Source: Glutamicibacter sp002979865 (GTDB lineage: Bacteria > Actinomycetota > Actinomycetes > Actinomycetales > Micrococcaceae). Taken from it: a stretch of 64,000 nucleotides of DNA. Positions within the stretch are counted from its first letter, which is position 1. Each line of letters starts with the position of its first letter. Below the pieces are notes generated by a model, which saw only the letters and a program-made list of their open reading frames with translations, did not search any database and was not told where the DNA came from. The DNA lies in assembly GCF_050030965.1 (NCBI RefSeq), contig NZ_CP188297.1, positions 2,170,001-2,234,000 of the forward strand, written 5' to 3'. Made by a program: the position numbers and the translations under genes. Below are positions 31,859 through 40,940 of this stretch, one piece after another.

Positions 31859-34800
31859 CTACTGTTCCACGAGTGGAAGGTGGACCAGGGTGCGTTGCCC
31901 GTTTTGCACCATGAATCCGCGGCCCGGCGGGAATTCGTGGCGCTTGACGCGCGGGAAGGGCACCTTGAACAGCGAGTCCCCGTCGTAGGCGTCGGGCTTG
32001 AGCGCGATGCCGTGGCGGTTGGACTTCAGTTCGCCGAGCAGTCCGAAGCTGGAGGAGAACGCGTTGATGTCTCCGTCGGCGATCAGGAAGTGGTCGGAGC
32101 GGTTGATGGCCTTGAGCAGTTCCTTGAGCGGGCGCTCGGCATCCGAATCGGCGAACTCGGTGAAGTTCTCCACAACGAACACGATCTTGCCCGGCATGGA
32201 ATCGTCGGCGACCAGATCCAGCATGTCCTTGGCGAACTGCCGGGTCTGAGCCGGGCCCGAGGCCGCGCCGTTCCAAGTCCGCCAGCCGCGCAGCTCGGCG
32301 CGCCGGCCGCCAATGTGGAAGAACTGGGTGGCCGGGTTGGCGCGTTCCAGCGCGGTGACCATGGCGCGCATGGTGTTGGTCTTCCCGCTTTGCGGCGGCC
32401 CGGCGATGACGAAGGTGCCGATGGGCTCGAAGCCGCAGGGTGCGAGGGTGGCATCCGACAGGCCGATGGCCGGCTGCCCGTTGACCGTGTCGGGCAGCGC
32501 CGCCGCGGAGAATTCCTGCGGCAGCGACTCGACTCCGGCCGCCTGCGGGGCACCGGAAGCTGCCAGCTCTTGGGCCCAGCTGGTAGTCAGCGCGGTCTGC
32601 TCGGCCACGTTCGCGGTGCCGCCCAGCACGGCGATCTGCGCCTCGTGGCCCTTGATGATGGCGCGACCCGGGGCACTGCGTTCGCCCAGCACATCCTTGG
32701 CCACGCCCAGCACGTTGTAGGCCTGCTCGTCGGCCATGCGCAGCACCACGCGCTGGGTGATGTTCGCGCTGATCGCGGTGGGCACCGCGCCGAAGCGGTC
32801 GGCGGTGGTGACCACGTGCACGCCCAGCGGGCGGCCTTCGCCCACGATGCGCATGAACACCTGGTAGTACTCGCCGCGGCCGTGGCCCAGCTCCCAGTCG
32901 CTGCGGAACTGGCCGAAGCCGTCGATCAGCAAGAAGATGCGCGGCTCGGACAAGTCCCCGGTGACCTGGCGGTATTCGCTCAGAGAGGCGGCGTTTGCGG
33001 CCGCGTACCGGGCCGAGCGCTCATCGAGGTGCTCGGCCAGGATGCGGAAGACGCGCTGGATGCGCTCCACGTCATCGCCGCCGATCACCGCGCCGACATG
33101 CGGCAGCGGATCGAGCGACCGCAGCGAGCTGGTGCCGAATTCCAGTGCGTACACCGCTGCGGTGCCGGCCGAAGGGTTGGCTCCCGCGGCGATCGCGATG
33201 CTGCGCAGGGCCGCCGATTTGCCCGCGCCGGAGGTGCCGTAGACCAGCAGGTGGCCGTCGGTATCGGGTTCGAACCAAGCAGTTTCCTGGGCCTGGTGCT
33301 CGGGGATGTCGGCCAGGGCCAGCGGGATCCGGCAGTCCGAATCCGGGGCGAGCTCGCGCAAGTCCACAGTGGCCGAGAGGTCATCGAGCCAGGGCCGGCG
33401 GGGTGCCGGGATCCCGGCCCCGTTGGATGCGGCGATGAAGCTGGAGACCAGGCGCTTCTGGTCGTTCGGGCCGCTGTTCTCCTCGATCTCCTCGGACCCC
33501 GCATCAGGCTGCTCCCAGACGCGCGCGCCGCCGAAGCGCAGGTCCTCAACCCGCACTTCGGCCGCTTCGGGCTCATCGGTGGTCCAGCCTCCGGCGTAGC
33601 CGGACTGGAAGGGCACCAGCCGGCCCGGGCCGGTCTTGGCGATGCCGCGGCCGGGCAGCGACGGATCGAAGCCGGCGGCGATGGGGTCCTCCACCACGTC
33701 ATTGGAGTCGGCGGCGTCGGCCATGCGCAGGGCCACGCGCAGGTTGGTATTGGCGCGCAGGTTGTCCTTGATCACCCCGGCCGGGCGCTGGGTGGCCAGG
33801 ATCAGGTGGATTCCCAATGAACGGCCGCGCTGGGCGATGTCCACTACGCCGTCCACGAATTCCGGGACCTCCCCGGCCAGGGCGGCGAACTCGTCGACCA
33901 CCAGGACCAGGGCCGGAGGGGTCTCCGGGTCCTGGCGCTTTTCCAGCTCCAGCAGGTCCTTGGCCTTCTTGCGGTGGAAGAGCTTCTCGCGGTGGTGCAG
34001 CTCGGCACGCAGGCTGGTCAGCGCGCGGCGGACCAGGTGCGGGGAGAGGTCGGTGACCAGCCCGACGCAGTGCGGCAGCTCCACGCAGTCGGCGAAGGCC
34101 GAGCCGCCCTTGTAGTCCACGAAGAGGAAGGTGACCCGGTCGGGGCTGTACTCGGCGGCCATCGCCAGCACCCAGGCCTGCAGGAATTCGGACTTGCCCG
34201 AGCCGGTGGTGCCGCCTACCAGGGCGTGCGGGCCCTGGGTGCGCAGATCCAGGCTCATCGCATCCGGGGTGCTCTGGCCGATGTAGGCGCGCAGGGTTCC
34301 GGCGCGCTTGAGCCGCGGCCGGGGCCCGGTGGCGGCGCGGTCGATCACCGAGTTGTTCTGCTTCCAGCGCTCGAGCACCGCGTCCGGTGCTTCGGCCAGA
34401 TCAGTGCCCAGGATGCGCAGCAGCGACACCGAGTCCGGGATATCCGAAGAGTCCGGGACCAGCGAGCTGGAGTCAACGATCGGAGCCAGCCGACGGGCGA
34501 AGTGCTCTGCATGCTCGCGCGAGACTCCTTCCACGGTCACCTGGCGGGCTTCTTCGCCGGCGCGCACCCAGCCCACGCGGGCATCCTCCAGGCCCCGGGT
34601 GACATCCACGAAGGTGCGGCAGGCCGCGGGCAGGGACTGGACGGTGGGGGCCACGAAGATCGTGTAGATGCCCACGGCCGGTCCGCGCTCGATGATCTGC
34701 GAGAGCCGAGCGCGGTCCACCGGGGCGTCATTGCTGACGAACAGCACCAGCGAGAGGTCCTTGGCTAACGGCACGCTGGTGTTCTGCTCGCCGGCTTCCT

Positions 34801-36313
34801 TGCCCAGCTCCATGGAGGAATTGCGGGTGGACAGCGGGCCCAGCCGGTAGGAAGCCGGGTCGTTGCGCCGGGCGATGAGCTCTTCCAGGGCGTTGAGCAG
34901 CACGGTGCCCGAGGTCTGCGTATCGGCCAGCGCCAGCTGGGCCAGCGGGGAGCGCGGCCCGGTGGTGTGCGGCAGCCACTTGAACCATTCCAGGTCCCCG
35001 GTCCAGGCCGGGTCGATGATCGCGGCGGTGCACAGGTCGTTGGGGGCGTGCAGGCCGAAAAGCTGCACGGCCAGCGAGCGCAGGACATCGGCGGACTGCA
35101 GCCGGGGCCCGGCAATGCCGATGGCGCCGGCAGAGGGCAGCAGCTCGATGATCGGCACATCGTCGATCATCCGGTATTGCTCGGTGAGCTCTTCGACCCG
35201 TTCGACGTATTCCTGCAGTCCTGCCCGGTCCGCCAACGGGGCCACGGTGGTGCGGCTGCGGGCGGTTCCCGAGCCCAGCCGCAGGGAGAGGAAGTTCCAG
35301 TGCTCCGGGCGTCGGGTCCAGAGCAGCTGGCCCAGGGACTCGGCCTGCTCGAAGACCGTTGCGGTGGCTGGGGCTTCGCTGCGCCGGTGGGCGCGTTCGG
35401 CTTCCTCCCCGGCCAGCAGGCCATCTTCCAATGCCTCGAATTGCCGTTCGAAGGTCTCGATTTCCAGGCGCAGCTTGTTGTTGTTCTGGGTGCGCTGGCC
35501 GATCAGGTTGCCCAGCATCATCAGCGGCGAGACCAGCACCACGATTAGCGACAGCGCGCGCTGGGTCAGCGAGAAAATGGTCAAGCCCATGATCAGCGGT
35601 GCGAAGATCATCGGCCAGGGGAAGAGCTTGGGGCTGGCTTCCTGCGGGATCGCCGGGCGAGGCAGTTCCTCGCCGGGGTAGCGGATCTCCACCCGCGGGG
35701 AGCGGTTGAAGAGGATCGAGCCGCCCATCTCGTAGACCGGGGACTGCCCCGTGGCGGTCCCGTGCAGCAGCTCGAAGTAGACATCCGTGGCGCCCAGGGT
35801 GATCAGCTGGCCGGGGATCACCGAGACGCGCTGGGCCAAGCCGCCATCCACCAGGATGCCGTTGGCGGAGTTCAGGTCCACCAGCTCGATCTTGCTGCCC
35901 ACCTCGATGCGCGCATGCCGGGTGGAGACCATGCGGTCGTTGAGCACCACGGTGGCCTTCTCCGAGCGCCCCACATAGGAGGTGCCGGCGGGCAGCGCGA
36001 AGGCCATGCCGGCATCCGGGCCGTTGGCCACGCGCAGCACCGCGGCCGCCGAGCCGCCTGAGACGAAGGCGTCGGTAGTCGGCACGACTTCGATGGTGAA
36101 GCCCGAACCCAGTTCCGCTTCGGCCAGCGGGGTGTGCGGATCGAGCTGCACCGGGGCGGTGCCGGTGGCCGTGGCCAGCAGCGTGGGGTGCTCGGGAACC
36201 TGCTCCCCGGCCAGGGCGCGGGCGGCATCTCCCACGGTGGCGGTCGCATCGCAGGTCAGGATGACGTCCACGGTGCTGGTGTCCGGTCGCCTGAGCGTGG
36301 CCTTGATTTTCAC
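31859..36313 (-). CDS. Type VII secretion ATPase, FHA + triple FtsK/SpoIIIE (EccC/EssC-like)
   Basis: The protein has 1484 residues. Residues 1-90 look like a ubiquitin-like beta-grasp; an FHA domain follows (YVGRSEKATVVLNDRMVSTR near 112-131, LVDLNSANGILVDG). Two membrane segments lie at about 228-270. Three ATPase modules follow, with Walker A motifs near residue 706 (GGTTGSGKSEF), 1031 (YGTSGAGKSAA) and 1311 (AGPPQSGKTNT). The first also shows FLFVDYKGGSAF and the Walker B VLVVDEFAALAG. This single-chain, FHA-bearing plan is like Firmicutes EssC rather than split mycobacterial EccCa/EccCb. It powers export of WXG100 proteins and effectors. Its start overlaps the RDD-FHA gene stop by 4 bases. 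Confidence 0.95.
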   Translation of the reverse strand: MKIKATLRRPDTSTVDVILTCDATATVGDAARALAGEQVPEHPTLLATATGTAPVQLDPHTPLAEAELGSGFTIEVVPTTDAFVSGGSAAAVLRVANGPDAGMAFALPAGTSYVGRSEKATVVLNDRMVSTRHARIEVGSKIELVDLNSANGILVDGGLAQRVSVIPGQLITLGATDVYFELLHGTATGQSPVYEMGGSILFNRSPRVEIRYPGEELPRPAIPQEASPKLFPWPMIFAPLIMGLTIFSLTQRALSLIVVLVSPLMMLGNLIGQRTQNNNKLRLEIETFERQFEALEDGLLAGEEAERAHRRSEAPATATVFEQAESLGQLLWTRRPEHWNFLSLRLGSGTARSRTTVAPLADRAGLQEYVERVEELTEQYRMIDDVPIIELLPSAGAIGIAGPRLQSADVLRSLAVQLFGLHAPNDLCTAAIIDPAWTGDLEWFKWLPHTTGPRSPLAQLALADTQTSGTVLLNALEELIARRNDPASYRLGPLSTRNSSMELGKEAGEQNTSVPLAKDLSLVLFVSNDAPVDRARLSQIIERGPAVGIYTIFVAPTVQSLPAACRTFVDVTRGLEDARVGWVRAGEEARQVTVEGVSREHAEHFARRLAPIVDSSSLVPDSSDIPDSVSLLRILGTDLAEAPDAVLERWKQNNSVIDRAATGPRPRLKRAGTLRAYIGQSTPDAMSLDLRTQGPHALVGGTTGSGKSEFLQAWVLAMAAEYSPDRVTFLFVDYKGGSAFADCVELPHCVGLVTDLSPHLVRRALTSLRAELHHREKLFHRKKAKDLLELEKRQDPETPPALVLVVDEFAALAGEVPEFVDGVVDIAQRGRSLGIHLILATQRPAGVIKDNLRANTNLRVALRMADAADSNDVVEDPIAAGFDPSLPGRGIAKTGPGRLVPFQSGYAGGWTTDEPEAAEVRVEDLRFGGARVWEQPDAGSEEIEENSGPNDQKRLVSSFIAASNGAGIPAPRRPWLDDLSATVDLRELAPDSDCRIPLALADIPEHQAQETAWFEPDTDGHLLVYGTSGAGKSAALRSIAIAAGANPSAGTAAVYALEFGTSSLRSLDPLPHVGAVIGGDDVERIQRVFRILAEHLDERSARYAAANAASLSEYRQVTGDLSEPRIFLLIDGFGQFRSDWELGHGRGEYYQVFMRIVGEGRPLGVHVVTTADRFGAVPTAISANITQRVVLRMADEQAYNVLGVAKDVLGERSAPGRAIIKGHEAQIAVLGGTANVAEQTALTTSWAQELAASGAPQAAGVESLPQEFSAAALPDTVNGQPAIGLSDATLAPCGFEPIGTFVIAGPPQSGKTNTMRAMVTALERANPATQFFHIGGRRAELRGWRTWNGAASGPAQTRQFAKDMLDLVADDSMPGKIVFVVENFTEFADSDAERPLKELLKAINRSDHFLIADGDINAFSSSFGLLGELKSNRHGIALKPDAYDGDSLFKVPFPRVKRHEFPPGRGFMVQNGQRTLVHLPLVEQ

Positions 36314-37356
36314 TTGGCGGTCTCCTGGAAGGTAATGCGGAAGGTGCGGCTGCCGACTTGGACGACGTCACCGTCATTCAGATGCAGGCGGACATGGGGC
36401 GGTGCATTGTGCGGGGCGCGGGAGGCGACGATGACCTGGGTGCCATTGCTGGATCCCAGGTCCATGATCCAGGCATTCGCCCCGTCGCAGCCGAAGGCCA
36501 GGTGCGTTTTGGACATCAGACGTTCCGGGTCCTTCAGCGCGACCAGCAGTTCATTGCCGGTGCCCGCGGTGGCCTGGGGCGCACGCCCGATCAGCCCGGA
36601 TTCGGGAACCGGGATGTAGGACCCGTCGTCGAAGGCGAAGGCCGCGCGGCGGACGATTCCCAGACCTTGCTCCGAAGGCGAATGCCAGTCGCTGTTTTGC
36701 GCCCCGACAATGCCCGCGGTGGACCGGGCACGCGAAGGCACGGCGGCCTCTTCGCGCTCGGCGTCATCTTCGATCGTGCCCAGCGGCGGCAGATGCTCGG
36801 AAATGTCCCGGTCCGGGCGCGAGAGCAGGTATTCGGCACGGGCCAGCGCCCGCGGGTTGGTGGGGTCCAGTCCATTGCGGATATCGACCACATAGGTCTG
36901 GGCAATCTTGTCCAGCCAACCGCGGCCGTGCTCCTTGTCGAACAGGCAGGAGACCAGTAGCAGGACGGGGCCGATGAGCGGGATGAGATGGCTGAGCAGG
37001 AAGGCGAAAGACGCGGCCATGACGCGGGGGAAACCCGGTGCGGCGAAGCGGCCCAGTCCGGTGGCGCGCAGTCGCATCGCGGACTTGCCGGGCGAAGAGC
37101 CCTTGCGGCTGTTCATCGTGAGCAAGACAATCAGGTAGACCAGCAATAGCAGGGCACTGACCGCGGACAGGACCAGCGGAACGGTGGAGTACTGTCCAGT
37201 CACCCGGAAAATCACGTAGCCGATGCCGGCGGGCAGCAATGCAGCCAGCGAAATAGCGTAGTCGACAAGGTAGGACCAAATGCGCAGGCGTGCTTCGGCC
37301 GGCCGCATTCCGAGGGTGGAGGATTTGGCGAGGGCTGCTGCTGAAACGACGTCCAT
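36310..37356 (-). CDS. RDD-domain membrane protein with C-terminal FHA domain
   Basis: The protein has 348 residues. The N-terminal RDD domain begins ARLRIWSYLVDYAISLAALL near residue 23 and spans at least three hydrophobic helices to about residue 150. A variable linker follows, then a FHA domain from about 255 to 345 with LIGRAPQA, KTHLAFG and IMDLGSSNGTQVI. FHA domains bind phosphothreonine, so regulation by a serine/threonine kinase is likely. It is co-transcribed with, and translationally coupled to, the FtsK-type ATPase, and faces the small helical secretion substrate across 145 bases. It is probably a membrane component or regulator of this T7SS; a specific role is not known. Confidence 0.88.
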   Translation of the reverse strand: MDVVSAAALAKSSTLGMRPAEARLRIWSYLVDYAISLAALLPAGIGYVIFRVTGQYSTVPLVLSAVSALLLLVYLIVLLTMNSRKGSSPGKSAMRLRATGLGRFAAPGFPRVMAASFAFLLSHLIPLIGPVLLLVSCLFDKEHGRGWLDKIAQTYVVDIRNGLDPTNPRALARAEYLLSRPDRDISEHLPPLGTIEDDAEREEAAVPSRARSTAGIVGAQNSDWHSPSEQGLGIVRRAAFAFDDGSYIPVPESGLIGRAPQATAGTGNELLVALKDPERLMSKTHLAFGCDGANAWIMDLGSSNGTQVIVASRAPHNAPPHVRLHLNDGDVVQVGSRTFRITFQETAK

Positions 37357-37501
37357 GGGACCTTTCTACTTCAGTTCAATGCCGGCCTGCCACGGGGAGT
37401 TCTCCCCATTGAACGGAGGCCATCTGCCACATTATTCTAGACTGTGAACGAACTAGAGTGGCCCGGCAAGCGGGCCAGTCGACGAGTTGAGGAGCATTGT
37501 T
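37357..37501. promoter_or_regulatory. Divergent promoter region of the T7SS locus
   Basis: These 145 bases separate the RDD-FHA/FtsK operon from the small secretion substrate. A GGCCCG/CGGGCC hairpin (37461-37477) lies in the probable 5' leader of the plus-strand gene, and -10-like TATTCT/TAGACT elements lie at about 37433-37443. GAGGAG before the GTG at 37502 is a strong ribosome-binding site. Confidence 0.35.
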
Positions 37502-37789
37502 GTGACTGATTTCAAGGCCAATTACGGCGAAATGGAAGCCATGGCATCGAAGCTTGATACCGGGCGCGAAGACCTGGATGGCGTTCTTGAGCAGCTGCAG
37601 TCCGGCGTGGACAAGCTGCTGGGCGAAGACTTCACCACCGAGCACGCTTCGGGCCAGTTCGGCGAAGGCTACAAGGACCTGAACGATGGCTTGAAGAAGG
37701 CTTTCGACGGCATTAATGACATGGCCATCGCCCTGCGCGACATGATGGAGCAGATCCAGGACACCGACCGTTCCATGGCTGGCAAGTAG
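37502..37789 (+). CDS. Small helical ESAT-6/WXG100-like T7SS protein
   Basis: The protein has 95 residues from a GTG start, behind GAGGAG. It is predicted as two amphipathic helices joined near residues 45-58 (GEDFTTEHASGQFGEGY), the length and shape of an ESAT-6/WXG100 protein. The defining Trp-X-Gly is absent; the turn instead has GEDF and SGQFGEG and the whole protein contains no tryptophan. Position next to the secretion ATPase and a separate, well-terminated transcript fit an abundant secreted substrate or chaperone. Function by context only. Confidence 0.75.
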   Translation: MTDFKANYGEMEAMASKLDTGREDLDGVLEQLQSGVDKLLGEDFTTEHASGQFGEGYKDLNDGLKKAFDGINDMAIALRDMMEQIQDTDRSMAGK

Positions 37790-37807
37790 GACCATTTTTT
37801 ACGGGGT

Positions 37808-37847
37808 AATGTGGCCGCCTTGGGAAATTACGGGCGGCCACATTTTT
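37808..37847 (+). terminator. Rho-independent terminator
   Basis: A 12-bp stem (37808-37819 with 37833-37844) is followed by T residues and separates the small T7SS gene from the next gene. The gene at 37502 is thus probably a monocistronic transcript. Confidence 0.85.
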
Positions 37848-37922
37848 CTTGCACCGCCTGATCCTTGAATACCGAATTGTCCTGCAGCGTCGTCGCTGGA
37901 TACCTGAGGAGTCGTTTGCACT

Positions 37923-38246
37923 ATGGCCGATGAAATCTATTTGGCGCGCCTGGAAGAAATTGTCACGGAGCTAGGCAATAGTATTAAGGATTTCGAGAAT
38001 GCGTCTGACTTTGCCAAGGGCATGGCCGGCTCAGTGGGAGACCCGATGGGCAAAGGCGATCTGAAAGACCGAGTCAAGGACTTCGAAGACAACTGGAACG
38101 ATACCCGTGATGACCTCCTCAAGAATCTTGAAGGAGTGCATACCGGGTTGAAGGACATCAAGGATGGATTCGAAGAGTGGGATCTGGAAACGAAGAAGGC
38201 CTTCTTGAATTCACGTGCTTCCGATGCCCCCAAAGAAGCTAAGTAA
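37923..38246 (+). CDS. Small acidic helical protein upstream of probable T7SS effector
   Basis: The protein has 107 residues, helical throughout, acidic, with FEDNWNDTRDDLLKNLEGV in the second half and FEEWDLETKKAF near the end. It has the size of a WXG100-type export partner but only a W-N-D in place of WXG. A GAGGAG lies 12 bases before the ATG. It ends 18 bases before the large effector candidate, and by analogy with LXG effectors and their Lap partners it may be the effector's cognate targeting factor. That role is inferred from position. Confidence 0.75.
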   Translation: MADEIYLARLEEIVTELGNSIKDFENASDFAKGMAGSVGDPMGKGDLKDRVKDFEDNWNDTRDDLLKNLEGVHTGLKDIKDGFEEWDLETKKAFLNSRASDAPKEAK

Positions 38247-38264
38247 ACTGAGAGAGTTGACGAC

Positions 38265-39650
38265 ATGACCTTGGAATCGCCAAAGGGTACAACCCTGCAG
38301 CTCATCGACGGAAATCCTGATGACCTGCTCCGGAGCGCCAAGGACTTGATCACCTCGGGCGAGGAGATGGAACGCTCTGCGGCCAGGCTGGAAGACATCA
38401 GTAACGGGACGTCGGATCTGAAGTCTGAAGCTATCGCCAAGCTGCGTGAGAACGCTGGAGACGTATTTCCCGAGTTGCGCAAGGCGGCCATTCGATACGA
38501 CGGCACAGGCCAGGCCCTGAAGAAATATTCCTATGCTTTGGACCGGGTCCAAGGCGCGCTCCAAATGTGCACCGCTGAGGGCGGAGTGGATTCGTACACG
38601 ACCTTGAACGCGCTGATCACGGACATCGAGGATGCGCACCAGAGCGTGCAAACCAAGAGAAGCCAAGAAGACACCGCCGAAGGCGCGGTAGATGATGCCG
38701 ACGGATTCCTCGGCTTCAGCGAAGGGACCGACGAGGAAAAAGCGGAAGCCAAAAGCGACCTGACAGAAGCAACCGCTGCGCGCGAAGAAGCCGAAGAAGA
38801 ACTGCGTGAGCTGTGGGGCAAATTCGACGGTCGCGTTTCCTATTGGGAAGATGCCTACGATGAGGCAGTCGGCGAAATCGAGGATGCCTTCAAAGCCGCG
38901 GACAACGATGACAAGTTCCTCTCCACCCTGGGTTCGGTTCTAGGCTGGATTGCCTTGGGCGTGGGTATTGCGGCCTTGTTCATCACTTCGCCGGTGTGGG
39001 GACCGATCGCATCAGCAATTGCGGTGATCGCTGCCGTTGCCGTGGTGGCAATCGAGGTCATCAAGATGGTCCAAGGCGATGGCGACTGGACCAGTTTGCT
39101 GATAGCGGTAGTCGGAATTATCCCCTTCGGCCGTTTTGCTGGAAAAGCCTTCTCCGGCTTAAGCAAGGCATTTCCCTCGGGGATCAAGGCAGGATCCAAA
39201 GCGGGACCTCGGAACATCATCAAGGCCTTTAGCAAAACGCGTTCCAGCACGGGGCGCGGCATTGTCAGGTCTTCCATCAAGTCGGGCACCAAGCGCCCAC
39301 CGAAAACTACGATCCGTGGAAACCGTTCGACCAAAGCCAAGATCCGGCGAAATAACCGCAAGATCGAGCAAAAGTACCAGCAGACCGTTTCCGGCAAGAC
39401 CAACAAGTATTTGGATGGCTTCAACAAGGAATTCAAAGGCGACTGGAAGACATACGTTAAGTACATCTCGGAGGGAAGCGCAACAAAGCATCGCGAAATG
39501 GCTGCCTACATACTGAAGAACCCTGACGACATGGGTCCTCAGGCCAGAGCCTGGGCGGAAAAGATTGCGAAGCACGGGAACTGGGAAGACCGGGGCAACG
39601 TCATAGTAACCGCGCCTCCTAGCCTCTGGGACCTGACTCGCGAGAAGTAG
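38265..39650 (+). CDS. Probable T7SS-secreted polymorphic toxin-like effector
   Basis: The protein has 461 residues. The N-terminal 1-200 region is helical with charged coiled-coil stretches and matches the general plan of T7SS-secreted proteins (begins with GTTLQLIDGNPDDLLRSAKD, a pattern of these N-terminal signals). A hydrophobic Ala/Ile/Val-rich stretch spans about residues 222-267. The C-terminal 130 residues are strongly basic and variable-looking (TKAKIRRNNRKIEQKYQQTV, then GDWKTYVKYISEGSA), as expected for a toxin domain. I do not recognise the toxin family. It is followed by three coupled genes that could encode immunity and accessory proteins. Confidence 0.75.
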   Translation: MTLESPKGTTLQLIDGNPDDLLRSAKDLITSGEEMERSAARLEDISNGTSDLKSEAIAKLRENAGDVFPELRKAAIRYDGTGQALKKYSYALDRVQGALQMCTAEGGVDSYTTLNALITDIEDAHQSVQTKRSQEDTAEGAVDDADGFLGFSEGTDEEKAEAKSDLTEATAAREEAEEELRELWGKFDGRVSYWEDAYDEAVGEIEDAFKAADNDDKFLSTLGSVLGWIALGVGIAALFITSPVWGPIASAIAVIAAVAVVAIEVIKMVQGDGDWTSLLIAVVGIIPFGRFAGKAFSGLSKAFPSGIKAGSKAGPRNIIKAFSKTRSSTGRGIVRSSIKSGTKRPPKTTIRGNRSTKAKIRRNNRKIEQKYQQTVSGKTNKYLDGFNKEFKGDWKTYVKYISEGSATKHREMAAYILKNPDDMGPQARAWAEKIAKHGNWEDRGNVIVTAPPSLWDLTREK

Positions 39651-39714
39651 CTTCGGCGCGGAGCAATCCGTAAAGTGAACATCCGAGCCACACATTGAAT
39701 TTGCGGGAGAAACG

Positions 39715-40341
39715 ATGAGCGCAACACCACCAGCGTCGAAGGCGCGTCCCCGAGGCATCGGATACAGCTTGCTGTATCCGGCAGGTTGGCGCGAATTCAA
39801 CACCAGTGTTGAGCACGAGCAGGCTTTGACGAAACTGGTGACGGCAGAGCCCAAGGCACTTGGACGCGCAGACCTGGTATTGATGCTTCGACGGCAAATG
39901 CACCAGACGTTCGAGTACTTGAGGCGCCGCGGATCACTTGGCTTCGCAATGCCGGTAGAGAAACTTGCCGTGGGGGCAATGCCGGTTTCCGTGATCATGA
40001 CCCCACTCAAGGTGGGATCCTCCGGCACTTTGCTGGAAGCTGCGCGAAAGGCCGCAGGCGGCAACCAGATCGAAATCGAAGACGCCGACGGAGCAGACTG
40101 GTACCTCTGGTCTTCCGTGGAGCAAGCTGCCGAAGCTCCCGAGCTCAAGAACAATGGCCTGAACATGGTTGTTCCTCGTCCGTTGCCGGATGGAAGCATC
40201 GATCCGGATCCAAGAGCCGGATTGTGGTTGCTTTATTCCTACGCGCACGTTGAGTCGGAGAATGGTGAGGCATTCGCCGAAGGATTAAAGTCGTTGGGCT
40301 TGTCGATACTGGGAACTTTCAAGTGGGTGCCAATTCAGTGA
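39715..40341 (+). CDS. Unknown protein in T7SS effector module (first of three coupled genes)
   Basis: The protein has 208 residues, no signal peptide and no membrane segment. Its start is behind GGGAGAAACG, 64 bases after the effector. It opens with GIGYSLLYPAGWREF, which weakly recalls the Y..P.GW pattern of PsbP/LpqN-type folds. No active-site motif is recognisable. The stop overlaps the next start by 4 bases (GTGA at 40338-40341). A chaperone or immunity role for the upstream effector is plausible by position only. Confidence 0.7.
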   Translation: MSATPPASKARPRGIGYSLLYPAGWREFNTSVEHEQALTKLVTAEPKALGRADLVLMLRRQMHQTFEYLRRRGSLGFAMPVEKLAVGAMPVSVIMTPLKVGSSGTLLEAARKAAGGNQIEIEDADGADWYLWSSVEQAAEAPELKNNGLNMVVPRPLPDGSIDPDPRAGLWLLYSYAHVESENGEAFAEGLKSLGLSILGTFKWVPIQ

Positions 40342-40940
40342 CAACATACGAGATTGAACCGGATCTGGAATTTTGGATTCCGGTACCTCGCTCATTTCCT
40401 GAAGATAGTTGGGATACGGCAGAGCAATGGGCACAGGACCTTGCGGAATTGGCCATCCCGGAAGATCTTGAGCTGCGGAAGGTCTATGAGCAGCTTGCTT
40501 TGGACGTGGCGAACAACCAAATAGCCGAAGCCGAGCATACACTTTGGTATTCGCCTGAAGATGGACACGCACTGGGCACTGCCCATTTGATAGTTCTGGA
40601 TGACGACCCTGCCTTGAGTTTGGAGGAACTGGCCCAGCCGGACTACGAATCGGCGGCACCGGTCCAGATGAGCGAATACCACTCGGAGTCACTTGGCCAG
40701 ATCATCCAATTGTCTTCCGTGATCGCGCTGGATGGGCAGCGTGAAGGAAACGGATCAGCAGTGCTGCCGGCCATCGGGCATGTCAGGACCGTAGCGCGGG
40801 GACATGGACTGTTCTTCCTGCTCGAGGCGTTCGATTCCGACCTCTCGACTTTGAATTTCATGATGGACCCGATGATCGATCTTTTCGATGCGGTGTTCTT
40901 CGACAACGTTGACCATGAAAGCGAATTAGGCAGCATATGA
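40338..40940 (+). CDS. Unknown acidic protein in T7SS effector module (second coupled gene)
   Basis: The protein has 200 residues from the GTG at 40338. It is very acidic, contains several tryptophans (FWIPVPRSFPEDSWDTAEQW near the start) and has no membrane segment. It overlaps both neighbours by 4 bases, so stoichiometric synthesis with them is likely. The acidic surface would suit binding of the basic toxin domain encoded upstream. I recognise no family. Confidence 0.7.
   Translation: MTTYEIEPDLEFWIPVPRSFPEDSWDTAEQWAQDLAELAIPEDLELRKVYEQLALDVANNQIAEAEHTLWYSPEDGHALGTAHLIVLDDDPALSLEELAQPDYESAAPVQMSEYHSESLGQIIQLSSVIALDGQREGNGSAVLPAIGHVRTVARGHGLFFLLEAFDSDLSTLNFMMDPMIDLFDAVFFDNVDHESELGSI

Noticed and set aside
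31595..33820. Plus-strand open frame of 741 codons opposite the FtsK ATPase
   Set aside because: Antisense shadow, composed of Gly/Arg/Asp/Val with no motif. The ATPase has Walker motifs in the other strand.
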